In this document: positions 1-8,863 of the stretch, piece by piece | Layout of the letters: each line of letters starts with the position of its first letter | Numbering within the stretch: position 1 is the stretch's first letter | Assembly: GCF_900231835.1 (NCBI RefSeq) | Contig: NZ_OCTN01000003.1 | Span: 267,578 to 331,577 of the forward strand | DNA from: Pontivivens marinum | GTDB lineage: Bacteria > Pseudomonadota > Alphaproteobacteria > Rhodobacterales > Rhodobacteraceae | Length of the DNA: 64,000 nucleotides | Direction of reading: 5' to 3' | Notes under the pieces: generated by a model | Databases searched by the model: none | What the model was told of the DNA's origin: nothing | What the model saw: the letters and a program-made list of their open reading frames with translations, nothing else | Translations under genes and position numbers: made by a program

Positions 1-625
1 ATTTGCAGATCAAATTGGCGCACAGGTATTGGATCAGGCGCTGGACGCATGGCAGGGATGGGCGGCGGCGGGCTTTGATGTGCCGCATGTGGCCGTAAAC
101 TATTCCTCCGCGCAATTAGCCGATGCATTGCTGGCCGATCGGATCAAATGGGCGCTGGATCGGCGCGACCTATCGCCCGATTGTCTGGCGCTGGAGGTCG
201 TCGAAACGGTGGACGTGGACAGCGATGAGGCGTTGGCCGTGCGCACAATCCGCAATCTCGCCGCGGCGGGTATTGCGATTGAACTGGATGATTTCGGCAC
301 TGGACACGCCTCAATCGCCAATATCCGGCGTTTTTGCGTCAGCAGGATCAAGATCGACAGAAGCTTCATCACCGGCATCGACACCCGAAAGGATCTGGCC
401 GCCATGGCCGATGCAATGGTCCGAATGGCCTCCGCGCTTGGCGTGGGGACAATTGCGGAGGGGGTTGAAACCGCCAGTGAACGCGCCGCGATTATCGAGC
501 TAGGGTGCGACGCATTGCAGGGCTATAACATCGCGCGCCCGATGCCATTTGACGACAGCTTGCAGTGGTTATCCCAACAACATGTGCTGAAACAAAGCAG
601 GAATCGCACGCGCCAAACGGCCTAA
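1..625 (+). CDS. EAL-domain protein, C-terminal part (5' end outside window)
   Basis: This is the C-terminal part of a cyclic-di-GMP phosphodiesterase-type EAL domain. The reading frame is open from base 2 to the stop at 623-625, so the gene begins upstream of the window; a TTG at 29 is only an internal leucine codon. Visible EAL landmarks are the VNYS asparagine, LEVVET, the DDFGTG metal-binding loop, RIKIDRSF, IAEGVET and GCDALQGY. All the usual metal and catalytic positions in this part are kept, so the enzyme could be active. The signature EAL tripeptide and any sensory or GGDEF domain would lie outside. About 108 bases separate it from yidC. Confidence 0.85.
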   Translation, partial: FADQIGAQVLDQALDAWQGWAAAGFDVPHVAVNYSSAQLADALLADRIKWALDRRDLSPDCLALEVVETVDVDSDEALAVRTIRNLAAAGIAIELDDFGTGHASIANIRRFCVSRIKIDRSFITGIDTRKDLAAMADAMVRMASALGVGTIAEGVETASERAAIIELGCDALQGYNIARPMPFDDSLQWLSQQHVLKQSRNRTRQTA

Positions 626-733
626 ACCGGGCGTGCACGATGTCGCAAAAGGGGGGAAAGCCCTTGACCTTTAGCCATGTGACCTGTTGAACGCCAGCAT
701 CCCGTCCATATCTGCCGCGCAGGGGTTGCTTGC

Positions 734-2548
734 ATGCAAGACGATAACAGAAATCTGATCCTGGCAATGGGGCTCAGCCTCGCCGTGATGCTTGGCTGGA
801 CGTTCTTCCTTCCGCCAAGCGAGCAAACGCCGTTAACTGCCGAACAACAGGCAGTACAGCAGGAGCTACTGGGCGATATCACGTCCGAGGTCCCGAGCGG
901 ATCGGTTGGCGTTCCAGCAGTCGAGGTAGCGCGGATCGAAACGCGCGATGCCGCCCTTACGCAAGCGGATCGGGTCGACATTCTGACCCCCAGCCTCAGC
1001 GGCACGCTGTCCTTGGTTGGCGGTCGCCTAGACGATCTGCACCTGACGGATTACCGCGAAACGCTCGACCCAGACAGCGACACGGTTACCCTGCTGAACC
1101 CTGCGGCCGGTCCCGCCGGTTACTATGTTCAGCACGGCTGGGGCCCCGCAGGCGGTTTGCCAGCGGAGCAGGTTCCCGGTGCCACCACTATCTGGCAGGT
1201 TGAAAGCGGCGACACGCTGACACCGACCACGCCCGTCACCCTGTCATGGGATAACGACGCTGGCCTGATCTTCCGCAAGACATTCACCGTGGACGAGGAC
1301 TACATGTTCTCCGTCACGCAATCGGTCGAAAACACCGCTGATGCGGCCGTTCGCATGTATCCATATGGCATCATCGACCGCGTGGGTGAGCCTGAAACCA
1401 TCGGTTTCTACATCCTGCATGAGGGCGTGGTTCGTGAAAGCGACGGCGAAATCGCTGAGATCGACTATGACGACATGCCCGACAACACGTTCGATTCCCG
1501 TGAAAACGCGAATGTTGAACTGATTGATGTGCAGGAGGCCGGCTGGATCGGCTTTACCGATAAATACTGGATGACCACGCTGATCCCTGATCCGGGTCCA
1601 TTCACATCCGTCGTTCGCTATTCCGCCCGTACTGAATCCTATTCGACGCAGGTGCGTATGCCTGTGGTTGAGGTGGCCCCCGGCGCAACGGAAAGCAGCA
1701 CGACGCAGCTCTTCGCCGGTGCCAAGGAACGCGATCTGCTGACCCAATATGAGGAGCAGCTGGGCGTGGACCGCTTCGTCGACTCGATCGACTGGGGTTG
1801 GTTCTTCTTCTTGACCAAGCCGATCCATTGGCTGCTGACGATCTTTAACGGGTTCCTCGGCAATTTCGGCGTCGCGATTATCCTGCTGACGCTGTTCATC
1901 AAGGCACTGCTGTTCCCGCTGGCCTATAAATCCTACGTCTCCATGTCCAAAATGAAGATGCTTCAGCCAGAAATGGAGAAGATCAAGGAAAAGGCGGGCG
2001 AGGATCGCACCAAATTGCAGCAGGAAATGATGGCCCTGTACAAAAAGGAAAAGGTTAACCCCGCTGCCGGCTGCCTGCCGATCCTGCTACAGATCCCGAT
2101 CTTCTTCTCGCTGTACAAGGTGCTGTTCGTCGCGATTGAGATGCGTCAGGCTCCGTTCTTTGGCTGGATTCAGGATCTCAGCGCGCCCGATCCTACATCG
2201 TGGATGAACCTGTTTGGCCTACTGCCATTCGATGCACCTGACGCGACCAGCTTCCTCGCGATCCTGTCCATCGGCGTGTGGCCGATCCTGATGGGGATCA
2301 CCATGTGGCTTCAGCAAAAACTGAATCCGGCGCCCGCTGATAAGACGCAGGCGATGATCTTTGCGTGGTTGCCATTCGTGTTCATGTTCATGCTGGGCCG
2401 GTTCGCGGCTGGTCTGGTCATCTACTGGGTTGCCAACAACACGATCACGTTCACGCAGCAATATCTGATCATGCGTAGCCAAGGCGTAAAGATTGACCTG
2501 CTGGGCAACATGACCTCCGGTCTGCGTAAGAAGAAGACACCGGAATGA
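734..2548 (+). CDS. yidC: Membrane protein insertase YidC
   Basis: YidC inserts and folds inner-membrane proteins, alone or with SecYEG. The 604-residue protein has the Gram-negative layout: an N-terminal transmembrane anchor (about residues 8-28), a large periplasmic domain (about 50-345) and the conserved C-terminal membrane core, starting near FFLTKPIHWLL and followed by the cytoplasmic coiled hairpin rich in K/E (KMKMLQPEMEKIKEKAG). The positive residue of the hydrophilic groove appears as lysine in FIKALLFPL, where E. coli has arginine. The C terminus is basic (RKKKTPE). The stop overlaps the MOSC gene start by 4 nt (ATGA). No rpmH or rnpA is seen just upstream; the EAL gene sits there instead. 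Confidence 0.97.
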   Translation: MQDDNRNLILAMGLSLAVMLGWTFFLPPSEQTPLTAEQQAVQQELLGDITSEVPSGSVGVPAVEVARIETRDAALTQADRVDILTPSLSGTLSLVGGRLDDLHLTDYRETLDPDSDTVTLLNPAAGPAGYYVQHGWGPAGGLPAEQVPGATTIWQVESGDTLTPTTPVTLSWDNDAGLIFRKTFTVDEDYMFSVTQSVENTADAAVRMYPYGIIDRVGEPETIGFYILHEGVVRESDGEIAEIDYDDMPDNTFDSRENANVELIDVQEAGWIGFTDKYWMTTLIPDPGPFTSVVRYSARTESYSTQVRMPVVEVAPGATESSTTQLFAGAKERDLLTQYEEQLGVDRFVDSIDWGWFFFLTKPIHWLLTIFNGFLGNFGVAIILLTLFIKALLFPLAYKSYVSMSKMKMLQPEMEKIKEKAGEDRTKLQQEMMALYKKEKVNPAAGCLPILLQIPIFFSLYKVLFVAIEMRQAPFFGWIQDLSAPDPTSWMNLFGLLPFDAPDATSFLAILSIGVWPILMGITMWLQQKLNPAPADKTQAMIFAWLPFVFMFMLGRFAAGLVIYWVANNTITFTQQYLIMRSQGVKIDLLGNMTSGLRKKKTPE

Positions 2549-3294
2549 TCCGCGTCTCCGCACTCTGGCGCCATCCGGTTAAAGGTGTTGGGGCGGAGCC
2601 GCTGCAATCAATAATGCTTCGGGCAGGTGAGTGCCTGCCCGGAGATCGCGCCTTCGCCATTGCGCAAGAGGGTGCAACAACACAGGGCGAATGGGCGCCC
2701 TGCCGCAACTTCATCCGAGGAGCAAAAGCTGGATCGCTGATGGCGGTCACGGCGACCCGCAACGGCAATACCCATAATTTTCACCACCCCGACCGCCCCG
2801 ATTTACAGGTCGAGCTGCCCGCAGAGGGCAACGCGCTGATCGACTGGATCACGCCAATATACCCCGCGAATCGCCCCACACCTGAGCGTTTGGTAACGGC
2901 CACCGAACACGGCATGACCGACGCGGCGTTCCCCTCAATCTCCATCCTGTCCGATGCGTCCCGCACAGAACTTGGTGCTGCGGCGGGGGCCGATTTGGAC
3001 CAGCGCAGGTTCCGTGGGAACATATGGTTGGACGGATTGCAGGCTTGGGATGAGTGGGACTGGATCGGGAAATACGTGAAAATCGGCAATGCGGTTCTAG
3101 AAGTTCGTGAGCGGAACACCCGCTGCCGCGCCACCCATTCCAACCCGCAAACCGGTGCTGAGGATCAGGATCTGCTGCGGGTTCTGGATAGCAATTGGGG
3201 TCATCGTGACTTCGGTGTATATTCGGTCTGCACCACAGGTGGTGAGATTTGCGTAGGCGACGAGGTATTCATCCATGACCGGCCCGAACCCTGA
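2545..3294 (+). CDS. MOSC domain-containing protein
   Basis: The 249-residue protein has an N-terminal MOSC beta-barrel (starting [17 protein letters not shown], about residues 1-100) followed by a MOSC domain. MOSC proteins bind molybdenum cofactor or handle sulfur through a conserved cysteine. Here the signature is [15 protein letters not shown] with Cys194. The family includes the C-terminal domain of Moco sulfurases, YcbX and YiiM; this protein is closest in layout to YcbX without the ferredoxin domain. The substrate is unknown. It is translationally coupled to yidC by a 4-nt overlap, and its end overlaps the following acetyltransferase gene by 20 nt. Confidence 0.9.
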   Translation: MIRVSALWRHPVKGVGAEPLQSIMLRAGECLPGDRAFAIAQEGATTQGEWAPCRNFIRGAKAGSLMAVTATRNGNTHNFHHPDRPDLQVELPAEGNALIDWITPIYPANRPTPERLVTATEHGMTDAAFPSISILSDASRTELGAAAGADLDQRRFRGNIWLDGLQAWDEWDWIGKYVKIGNAVLEVRERNTRCRATHSNPQTGAEDQDLLRVLDSNWGHRDFGVYSVCTTGGEICVGDEVFIHDRPEP

Positions 3295-3916
3295 TACACT
3301 GCACCCGCTGAACATTGCCCCACGCATGGTTTTCCTGAAGCCACTGGCCGCAGGGCGCAGCAATGTCGAGATCGGGGATTACACCTATTACGATGATCCG
3401 GATGAGGCCGAAGCGTTTTTCGAACGTAACGTCCTGTATCACTTCGATTTTATTGGCGACACGCTGCGCATAGGGCCGTTCTGTGCGATTGCGACGAATA
3501 CGAGATTCATCATGAATGGCGGCGCGCATGCGACCGGCGGTTTTTCAACATTCCCGTTCAACATCTTTGGCAACGGATGGGAGGAGGGGTTCGATCCGGC
3601 GACGTGGACTGCGGCCTCGCGCGGTGACACGGTGATCGGACCGGATGTCTGGATCGGACGGGCGGCGACCATCATGCCGGGTGTTACCGTTGGCGCAGGC
3701 GCGATCATCGCAACCGGCGCAATAGTCACACGCGATGTGCCACCCTATTCCATCGTTGCGGGCAATCCTGCGGTTGAGGTTCGTCAACGCTTCGACGCCG
3801 ACACGATTGCGGCGCTGCTAGACATTGCGTGGTGGGATTGGCCGGTGGAAAAGATCACGCGCAACGTGAACCTGATCCGCGCGGCAGACATCACCGCGCT
3901 GCGCAACGCAATTTGA
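3275..3916 (+). CDS. Left-handed beta-helix O-acetyltransferase, xenobiotic (Vat/CatB) type
   Basis: The 213-residue protein belongs to the hexapeptide-repeat acyltransferases of the xenobiotic acetyltransferase class. It has the [15 protein letters not shown] segment with the presumed catalytic histidine (about residue 85), and hexapeptide turns [49 protein letters not shown] (shown here as landmarks in order: [22 protein letters not shown]). The C-terminal WWDWP segment is typical of the class. Members acetylate chloramphenicol or streptogramin A, but many chromosomal homologues act on unknown hydroxyl acceptors, so drug resistance should not be assumed. The ATG at 3275 has an upstream GAGGT at good spacing and lies inside the MOSC gene; Met18 (3326) is an alternative start. 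Confidence 0.85.
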   Translation: MTGPNPDTLHPLNIAPRMVFLKPLAAGRSNVEIGDYTYYDDPDEAEAFFERNVLYHFDFIGDTLRIGPFCAIATNTRFIMNGGAHATGGFSTFPFNIFGNGWEEGFDPATWTAASRGDTVIGPDVWIGRAATIMPGVTVGAGAIIATGAIVTRDVPPYSIVAGNPAVEVRQRFDADTIAALLDIAWWDWPVEKITRNVNLIRAADITALRNAI

Positions 3917-4005
3917 TCTCGCTCCTGCCTGCTGCATGAAGTATTCGGGCTATCAACGTCCGGACACAGCCCTGTGGCCGCGACACATCTAAAAGGCGAT
4001 TAGGC

Positions 4006-4656
4006 ATGACCATCCGTTTTCCACTGGCCGAAACACCCGACGCAGCACAACTGGCGACGGGGCGATCCCTGTTTCTGGGGCCGTGCGATTTCGTAAAGGG
4101 CGTGGTGGCCATGGATGGCCTGCCCCCTGCGGACCGGATGGAATTTTGCATGGCGGGTCGCTCGAATGTGGGTAAATCCAGCCTTATCAACGCACTGACA
4201 GGGCGCAAAGCACTGGCACGTACATCCAACACCCCAGGCCGCACGCAGGAGATCAACTTTTTCGCTCTGGCGGAAACACATTACATGGTCGATTTGCCGG
4301 GCTACGGCTTTGCCAAGGCGCCTGTTGCCGTGGTGGCCAAATGGCAGGCCCTACTCAAGGATTATCTGGCGGGCCGTCAAACCCTGCGACGGGTTTTCCT
4401 GCTGATCGACAGCCGCCATGGTGCAAAGGAGGTCGATGATGAGATTATGTCCGTGCTCGATCGTGCCGCCGTGCCGTTCCACACGGTTCTGACCAAAATC
4501 GACAAACCGCGTCCGGCGGAACTGGAAGCATCGCTGGAACGCACCCGCACTGTGCTGGCCAAACATCCAACCGCCTATCCTGAGATTATCCTGACCTCCT
4601 CGGACAAGGGTGACGGCGTGGAAACTTTGCGCGCGATCATCGCGGATCTAAAATAG
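4006..4656 (+). CDS. engB: Ribosome biogenesis GTP-binding protein EngB (YsxC)
   Basis: EngB is a small TrmE-Era-EngA-type GTPase needed for late large-subunit assembly. The 216-residue protein shows the P-loop GRSNVGKS at residues 51-58, the switch I motif TPGRTQ at 76-81, the G3 motif DLPGYGFAK beginning near 96 and the G4 motif TKID at 163-166. Length is typical for alphaproteobacteria. It begins 89 bases after the acetyltransferase gene and ends 10 bases before argB, consistent with an engB-argB transcription unit, an arrangement I recall from other Rhodobacterales. Confidence 0.96.
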   Translation: MTIRFPLAETPDAAQLATGRSLFLGPCDFVKGVVAMDGLPPADRMEFCMAGRSNVGKSSLINALTGRKALARTSNTPGRTQEINFFALAETHYMVDLPGYGFAKAPVAVVAKWQALLKDYLAGRQTLRRVFLLIDSRHGAKEVDDEIMSVLDRAAVPFHTVLTKIDKPRPAELEASLERTRTVLAKHPTAYPEIILTSSDKGDGVETLRAIIADLK

Positions 4657-4666
4657 AGATATAGGG

Positions 4667-5578
4667 ATGGATTTCATGGAAAAATCGACTGCGATGAAAC
4701 GCGATTGGCTGGCCACTGCACGGACCCTCAGCGAAGCGCTTCCCTATCTGCAACGCTATGATGGCGCCACCGTTGTCGTGAAATTCGGCGGCCACGCGAT
4801 GTCCGACGATGCGGCGATGGAACGCTTTGCCCGCGATATCGTATTAATGAAGCAGTGCAACGTGCATCCCGTCGTCGTCCATGGCGGCGGCCCGCAGATC
4901 AACCAGATGCTGGAGCGTCTCTCGATCAAGTCCGAGTTCATCGACGGCAAGCGCGTCACCGACAAGGCCACCGTTGAGGTGGTTGAGATGGTGCTGGCCG
5001 GTCGGATCAACAAACAGATCGTGCAGGCCATCAACGATCAGGGCGGTCGTGCGGTTGGCCTGAGCGGTAAGGATGCGAACCTGATCGTCTGTGAAAAGGC
5101 GACCAAAACGCGCAAGGATCCTGAGAGCAATATCGAGAAGGTGCTCGATCTGGGCTTTGTCGGGGAACCGGTTGAGGTCAATCCAGAGGTCCTGAAGGTC
5201 TTTACCGACAGCGATTTCATCCCCGTCGTGGCCCCGATTGGTACGGGCCGGAATGGTGAGACATTTAACATCAACGGCGATACCGCCGCCGGTGCGCTGG
5301 CCGGTGCAATGAAGGCGGATCGCCTGCTATTGCTGACCGATGTTGCGGGCGTAAAGGACGCGGAGGGCGATGTCGTCACCCGGCTGACCCCTGACGATGT
5401 ACGCCGCCTGACCGATCAGGGTGTTATTGCCGGTGGCATGATCCCCAAAACCGAAACCGCGCTACATGCGATGGAGCGTGGCGTGGGCGCGGTGGTTATC
5501 CTCGATGGACGTGCGCCCCATGCCTGCCTGCTCGAATTGTTTACCGAGCATGGCGCAGGAACGCTGATCAAGGCCTGA
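4667..5578 (+). CDS. argB: Acetylglutamate kinase
   Basis: ArgB phosphorylates N-acetyl-L-glutamate in the second step of arginine synthesis. The 303-residue protein carries the amino-acid kinase landmarks VVKFGGHAM (nucleotide-binding glycine loop, about 37-45), VHGGGPQIN, the segment [26 protein letters not shown] and the C-terminal GGMIPK motif. An N-terminal extension of the arginine-sensitive type is present ([18 protein letters not shown]), so feedback inhibition by arginine is plausible. An alternative start is ATG at 4676. The stop TGA overlaps the next start (TGATG), so translation is probably coupled. Confidence 0.96.
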   Translation: MDFMEKSTAMKRDWLATARTLSEALPYLQRYDGATVVVKFGGHAMSDDAAMERFARDIVLMKQCNVHPVVVHGGGPQINQMLERLSIKSEFIDGKRVTDKATVEVVEMVLAGRINKQIVQAINDQGGRAVGLSGKDANLIVCEKATKTRKDPESNIEKVLDLGFVGEPVEVNPEVLKVFTDSDFIPVVAPIGTGRNGETFNINGDTAAGALAGAMKADRLLLLTDVAGVKDAEGDVVTRLTPDDVRRLTDQGVIAGGMIPKTETALHAMERGVGAVVILDGRAPHACLLELFTEHGAGTLIKA

Positions 5579-6204
5579 TGGCTGGATCGCTAGCAAAATT
5601 GCTCGACCAACACGCGCTGTTGGTCGCGGCAGGCCTGCATGACGGGGGCGACACCATCTGGTTGATCGCCCCTGATACGCGCCGCTTTTGGGATCACCTA
5701 TCCACACAGCCCGAGGCGCAGGACGGTAAGCCCGATCGCGTTGACCGCTGGTCTGCGCGGGTTCTGCCCCAGATCGCTACCGCATGTGATGCCGAGGCTA
5801 TTTTACCCTTTGGCGGGCCACCATGGCATCCGTTTTTACGCTGGGCGACGGACTCCGGCACAATCTGGCAATCGCCCGTTGGCCCGCTGATTGATGCGCA
5901 AATGGGGATGTGGATCTCGTTTCGCGGTGCGCTGCGGCAACGGGGGCACCACCAACTGCCGGATAGTGCTGAAACACCCTGCCCCACCTGCACAAAGCCC
6001 TGTCAGTCGGCCTGCCCCGTTGGCGCATTAGGTGATGGCCCATATGATGTGGTCGCCTGTCGCCGCCATATCGCGTCACCGGATGGCATTGCCTGTCGCA
6101 CCGGTTGCCTGGTCCGGCATGCATGTCCTGTTGGCCGCGAGTTCGCGTTACCCCCTGCATATGGCGCCCATCATATGGCGGCATTTCTGGGTCAGCAGCC
6201 TTGA
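5578..6204 (+). CDS. Putative Fe-S protein with eight conserved-pattern cysteines (QueG/ferredoxin-like C terminus)
   Basis: I do not recognise a characterised function. The 208-residue protein has an N-terminal half without clear motifs and a C-terminal half with two cysteine groups: C135-x2-C-x3-C-x3-C146-P, then C161 and C173-x3-C177-x5-C183-P. This resembles the double [4Fe-4S] module of ferredoxins and of epoxyqueuosine reductase QueG, although the corrinoid-binding part of QueG is absent. No signal peptide or membrane segment is seen, so it should be cytosolic. It is coupled to argB by a TGATG overlap and followed closely by the SixA-like gene. Confidence 0.7.
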   Translation: MAGSLAKLLDQHALLVAAGLHDGGDTIWLIAPDTRRFWDHLSTQPEAQDGKPDRVDRWSARVLPQIATACDAEAILPFGGPPWHPFLRWATDSGTIWQSPVGPLIDAQMGMWISFRGALRQRGHHQLPDSAETPCPTCTKPCQSACPVGALGDGPYDVVACRRHIASPDGIACRTGCLVRHACPVGREFALPPAYGAHHMAAFLGQQP

Positions 6205-6235
6205 TTATGACAGTGATTTCACGCGCTATTATCCC

Positions 6236-6748
6236 ATGAAAAGAATCGTACTGATCCGCCATGCAAAATCCTCGTGGTCCGACCCGGATCAGGAAGATAT
6301 CGCCCGTCCACTCAACCAACGTGGACGCCTTTCAGCCAGCCTGATGGCCGCGCAACTGGTGGAGATTTCCGCCGTTCCGCAGGCAGCATGGGTATCGCCT
6401 GCCGTGCGAACCGTTGAAACCTGGGATCGTATGCAGCCCCTGATCGGCGACGTAAAAGGTAAAGTACACAAGGCGCTGTACATGGCCGACCCCGATACGA
6501 TGCTCAGCATCCTGCACGCGACCGATGATGCAGCAGATACGGTGGCCCTGGTTGGCCACCAGCCGGGCGTCAGCGCACTGACCCGGAAACTATCCGATGG
6601 GCACATCAGCACGACCTGCGCGCGCGCCTTCTCACACTTCCCCACGGCGGCTGTCGCGGTGTTGAGTGCGGACGTGGATAAATGGTCGAAACTAGCGTTC
6701 AAATCGTGCCGCTTCTCGCATTTTTCTGTCCCAAAAGACCTAGTTTAA
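6236..6748 (+). CDS. SixA-type histidine phosphatase family protein
   Basis: The protein belongs to the small branch-1 histidine phosphatases like SixA, which removes phosphate from phosphohistidine in signalling or PTS proteins. I chose ATG at 6236 because MKRIVLIRHAKSSW is the family's canonical N terminus; the longer open frame upstream only runs through the preceding gene. The RH dyad (His9) and the second catalytic histidine in VGHQPG (His108) are present. Length is 170 residues, usual for the family. Its target here is unknown. Confidence 0.87.
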   Translation: MKRIVLIRHAKSSWSDPDQEDIARPLNQRGRLSASLMAAQLVEISAVPQAAWVSPAVRTVETWDRMQPLIGDVKGKVHKALYMADPDTMLSILHATDDAADTVALVGHQPGVSALTRKLSDGHISTTCARAFSHFPTAAVAVLSADVDKWSKLAFKSCRFSHFSVPKDLV

Positions 6749-6771
6749 CGGCACTGTGTTGCTCACAGGGT

Positions 6772-6793
6772 TGCACTCGCCTATTAGAGTGCA
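6772..6793. repeat. Perfect 7-bp inverted repeat (TGCACTC...GAGTGCA)
   Basis: Arms at 6772-6778 and 6787-6793 are perfectly complementary with an 8-base spacer. The dyad lies between the SixA-like gene and the 73-residue ORF, 36 bases before the latter's TTG start. No T-run follows on either strand, so it looks more like an operator or a leader hairpin than an intrinsic terminator. Confidence 0.5.
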
Positions 6794-6828
6794 CAGATTG
6801 TAATAGTACATTCGAGGAGGAATCAGCG

Positions 6829-7050
6829 TTGAGCATCATCCAGCTAGTGATCAGAGCCGCAGTGACCGTCCTTTCAGGAAACAATATGGGCGTATTGAAC
6901 GAAATTTCAGACGCGACTGGTGTATCCGTATTTCACTTGGCTGGCATGAACCGATCCGAAATTCTGCAAACAATTCGCGACGCAGGAATTTCGTTTTCGG
7001 ACATTCCACCCCATATTGTCAGTGCACTTGGGCTGGTGCGCGCAGGCTAA
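6829..7050 (+). CDS. Hypothetical small protein (73 residues)
   Basis: I do not recognise the family. The start is taken as TTG at 6829 because a full AGGAGG Shine-Dalgarno sequence lies 8 bases upstream (6815-6820) and the open frame further upstream has no such site. The product would begin MSIIQLVIRAAVTVLSG and has a hydrophobic first third, then a more polar part (NEISDATGVSVFHLAGMNRSEILQTIRDAGISFSDIPPHIVSALGL) that could fold as short helices. Base composition is less GC-rich than its neighbours. It lies between the SixA-like gene and the antiporter gene, on the same strand. A coding function is likely but unproven. Confidence 0.55.
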   Translation: MSIIQLVIRAAVTVLSGNNMGVLNEISDATGVSVFHLAGMNRSEILQTIRDAGISFSDIPPHIVSALGLVRAG

Positions 7051-7105
7051 TATCTAGCGCGTCCGGCGATGACGGGGCGCAATACCCCATCAGCAGGAGG
7101 GTCCT

Positions 7106-8860
7106 ATGGCCACGGAGGCTGCTTCTGACCCGCTACTGATGTCTGCTGCAATTTTTCTAGGTTCTGCCTTGCTGGCCGTTCCGCTGTTCAAGCGGCTGGG
7201 ACTCGGCTCTGTGCTTGGCTATCTGGCGGCTGGCGCGGTGATCGGCCCCTATGGGTTGGGCCTGTTCCGTGACGTTGATGGCATTTTGCATTTCGCTGAA
7301 TTTGGCGTTGTCCTGCTGCTGTTCATTATCGGGCTCGAGCTAAAACCCGCGCGGTTATGGCGGTTGCGATCCGATATTTTCGGGCTTGGAACGCTGCAAA
7401 TCGTGATCAGCGGCGCGGCGATTGCCGGTTTCTGCATTCTGGTGGGACTACCCACATCGGTTGCGATTGTCGCTGGTGGCGCGCTTGCGTTGAGCTCAAC
7501 CGCGTTTGGCGTGCAGATTTTGCGAGAGAAGCAGGACCTGACCGCCCCCTATGGTGACCGCACGTTTTCCATCCTCTTGGCGCAGGATCTCGCCATTGTT
7601 CCGCTGTTCACGCTGGTTGCCTTCCTTGGCCCTGCCACGACGATGGAGGGGAACATGTGGACGCAGGGCGGCATCGCTATTGGCGCAGTGGTCGCGCTAT
7701 ATGTTGCCATCCGCTATCTGATCCATCCGTTTTTCCGCGTTATCGCGGCGACGGGTTCAAATGAGCTATTCCTCTCCGCCGCGCTGTTTTTGGTGATCGG
7801 TGCGGCGCTACTGATGGATGTTGCGGGGCTGTCCATGGCGCTTGGCGCGTTTATCGCTGGGGTTTTGCTGGCTGAGAGCGAGTTTCGACACCAGTTAGAA
7901 ACCGATATCGAGCCGTTTCGCGGGTTGCTGCTGGGCCTGTTCTTCATGGGCTTTGGCATGACGCTGGACTGGTCGCTGATTATCGCCAATTGGTGGATCG
8001 TGATCGGCGGCGCCTTTGGCCTGTTCGCCGCGAAGGGTATCATCCTCTACGCGCTCGCCCGCCTGTTCAAATCGCCCCATGACGACGCGCTGCGCATTTC
8101 GGCCACCATCGGTCAGGGCGGTGAGTTTGCCTTTGTCATGGTATCGCTGGCCACCGCTGCCGGCATCATGAGCGGCACGATCCCCGCGATCCTGTCCGCC
8201 ATCGTTACCCTGTCCATGGTTGTCACCCCCGCTGCATTGGCGCTGGCCGATTGGCGCATCGCGCGCAGCGAGGCGGAGGAGGATACCGACGGCATGGACG
8301 GGCCAGAGGCGTCCGAGGAAAGCCGCGTGATCATCGCCGGTTTTGGCCGCGTCGGACAGATCGTGGCGCGGCTGCTGCGTATGCGCGGGATCGAAGTGAC
8401 CATCATCGACAATTCGCCACGGCGTATTCGCATCGCGGAAACCTTTGGCACGCGCATCTATTTCGGCGATGCACGCCGCTTGGACATTCTGGAAAGTGCG
8501 GGCGCGGCGGATGCGGATATGCTGTTTCTCTGCATCAATGATCGCAGCGGCGCGGTGGAAACGGTTGAGAAACTGCGCGAACGCTTTCCTGACCTGCGTA
8601 TCTTCGCCAACACCTATGACCGGTTTTCCGAAAACCTGATGCGGGCGGCCGGTGCTGAATTCGTGATCCGCGAAACATTTGAAAGCGCACTGGTCCTCGC
8701 CCGCCGCGGGCTCAACGAATTGGGTCATGCAGAAGTTTGCGATGACCTGATCGATGAGTTCCGGCGGCGGGACGAGGAGCGACTGCAACTCGAAACCCAG
8801 TACGGCATGGTTAAGGCGCTGGAAATGCTGCGCGAAAAATATGCCTTGGACGAGGAATAG
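7106..8860 (+). CDS. Kef-type monovalent cation:proton antiporter (CPA2) with TrkA-N domain
   Basis: This 584-residue inner-membrane protein combines a CPA2 Na+/H+-exchanger domain of about 12 membrane segments (residues about 10-385) with a cytoplasmic Rossmann TrkA-N domain, whose nucleotide-binding loop is VIIAGFGRVGQ near residue 407. This is the layout of KefB/KefC glutathione-gated potassium efflux systems. No KefF/KefG ancillary oxidoreductase gene is next to it, so gating partners are unknown. The start has AGGAGGG six bases upstream. Its stop is only 3 bases from the stop of the convergent beta-galactosidase gene and no terminator is visible between them. Confidence 0.9.
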   Translation: MATEAASDPLLMSAAIFLGSALLAVPLFKRLGLGSVLGYLAAGAVIGPYGLGLFRDVDGILHFAEFGVVLLLFIIGLELKPARLWRLRSDIFGLGTLQIVISGAAIAGFCILVGLPTSVAIVAGGALALSSTAFGVQILREKQDLTAPYGDRTFSILLAQDLAIVPLFTLVAFLGPATTMEGNMWTQGGIAIGAVVALYVAIRYLIHPFFRVIAATGSNELFLSAALFLVIGAALLMDVAGLSMALGAFIAGVLLAESEFRHQLETDIEPFRGLLLGLFFMGFGMTLDWSLIIANWWIVIGGAFGLFAAKGIILYALARLFKSPHDDALRISATIGQGGEFAFVMVSLATAAGIMSGTIPAILSAIVTLSMVVTPAALALADWRIARSEAEEDTDGMDGPEASEESRVIIAGFGRVGQIVARLLRMRGIEVTIIDNSPRRIRIAETFGTRIYFGDARRLDILESAGAADADMLFLCINDRSGAVETVEKLRERFPDLRIFANTYDRFSENLMRAAGAEFVIRETFESALVLARRGLNELGHAEVCDDLIDEFRRRDEERLQLETQYGMVKALEMLREKYALDEE

Positions 8861-8863
8861 ACC

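Noticed and set aside
3275..3916. Antibiotic resistance gene (chloramphenicol or streptogramin acetyltransferase)
   Set aside because: The fold and histidine fit, but chromosomal housekeeping context and lack of mobile elements give no support for a drug substrate.
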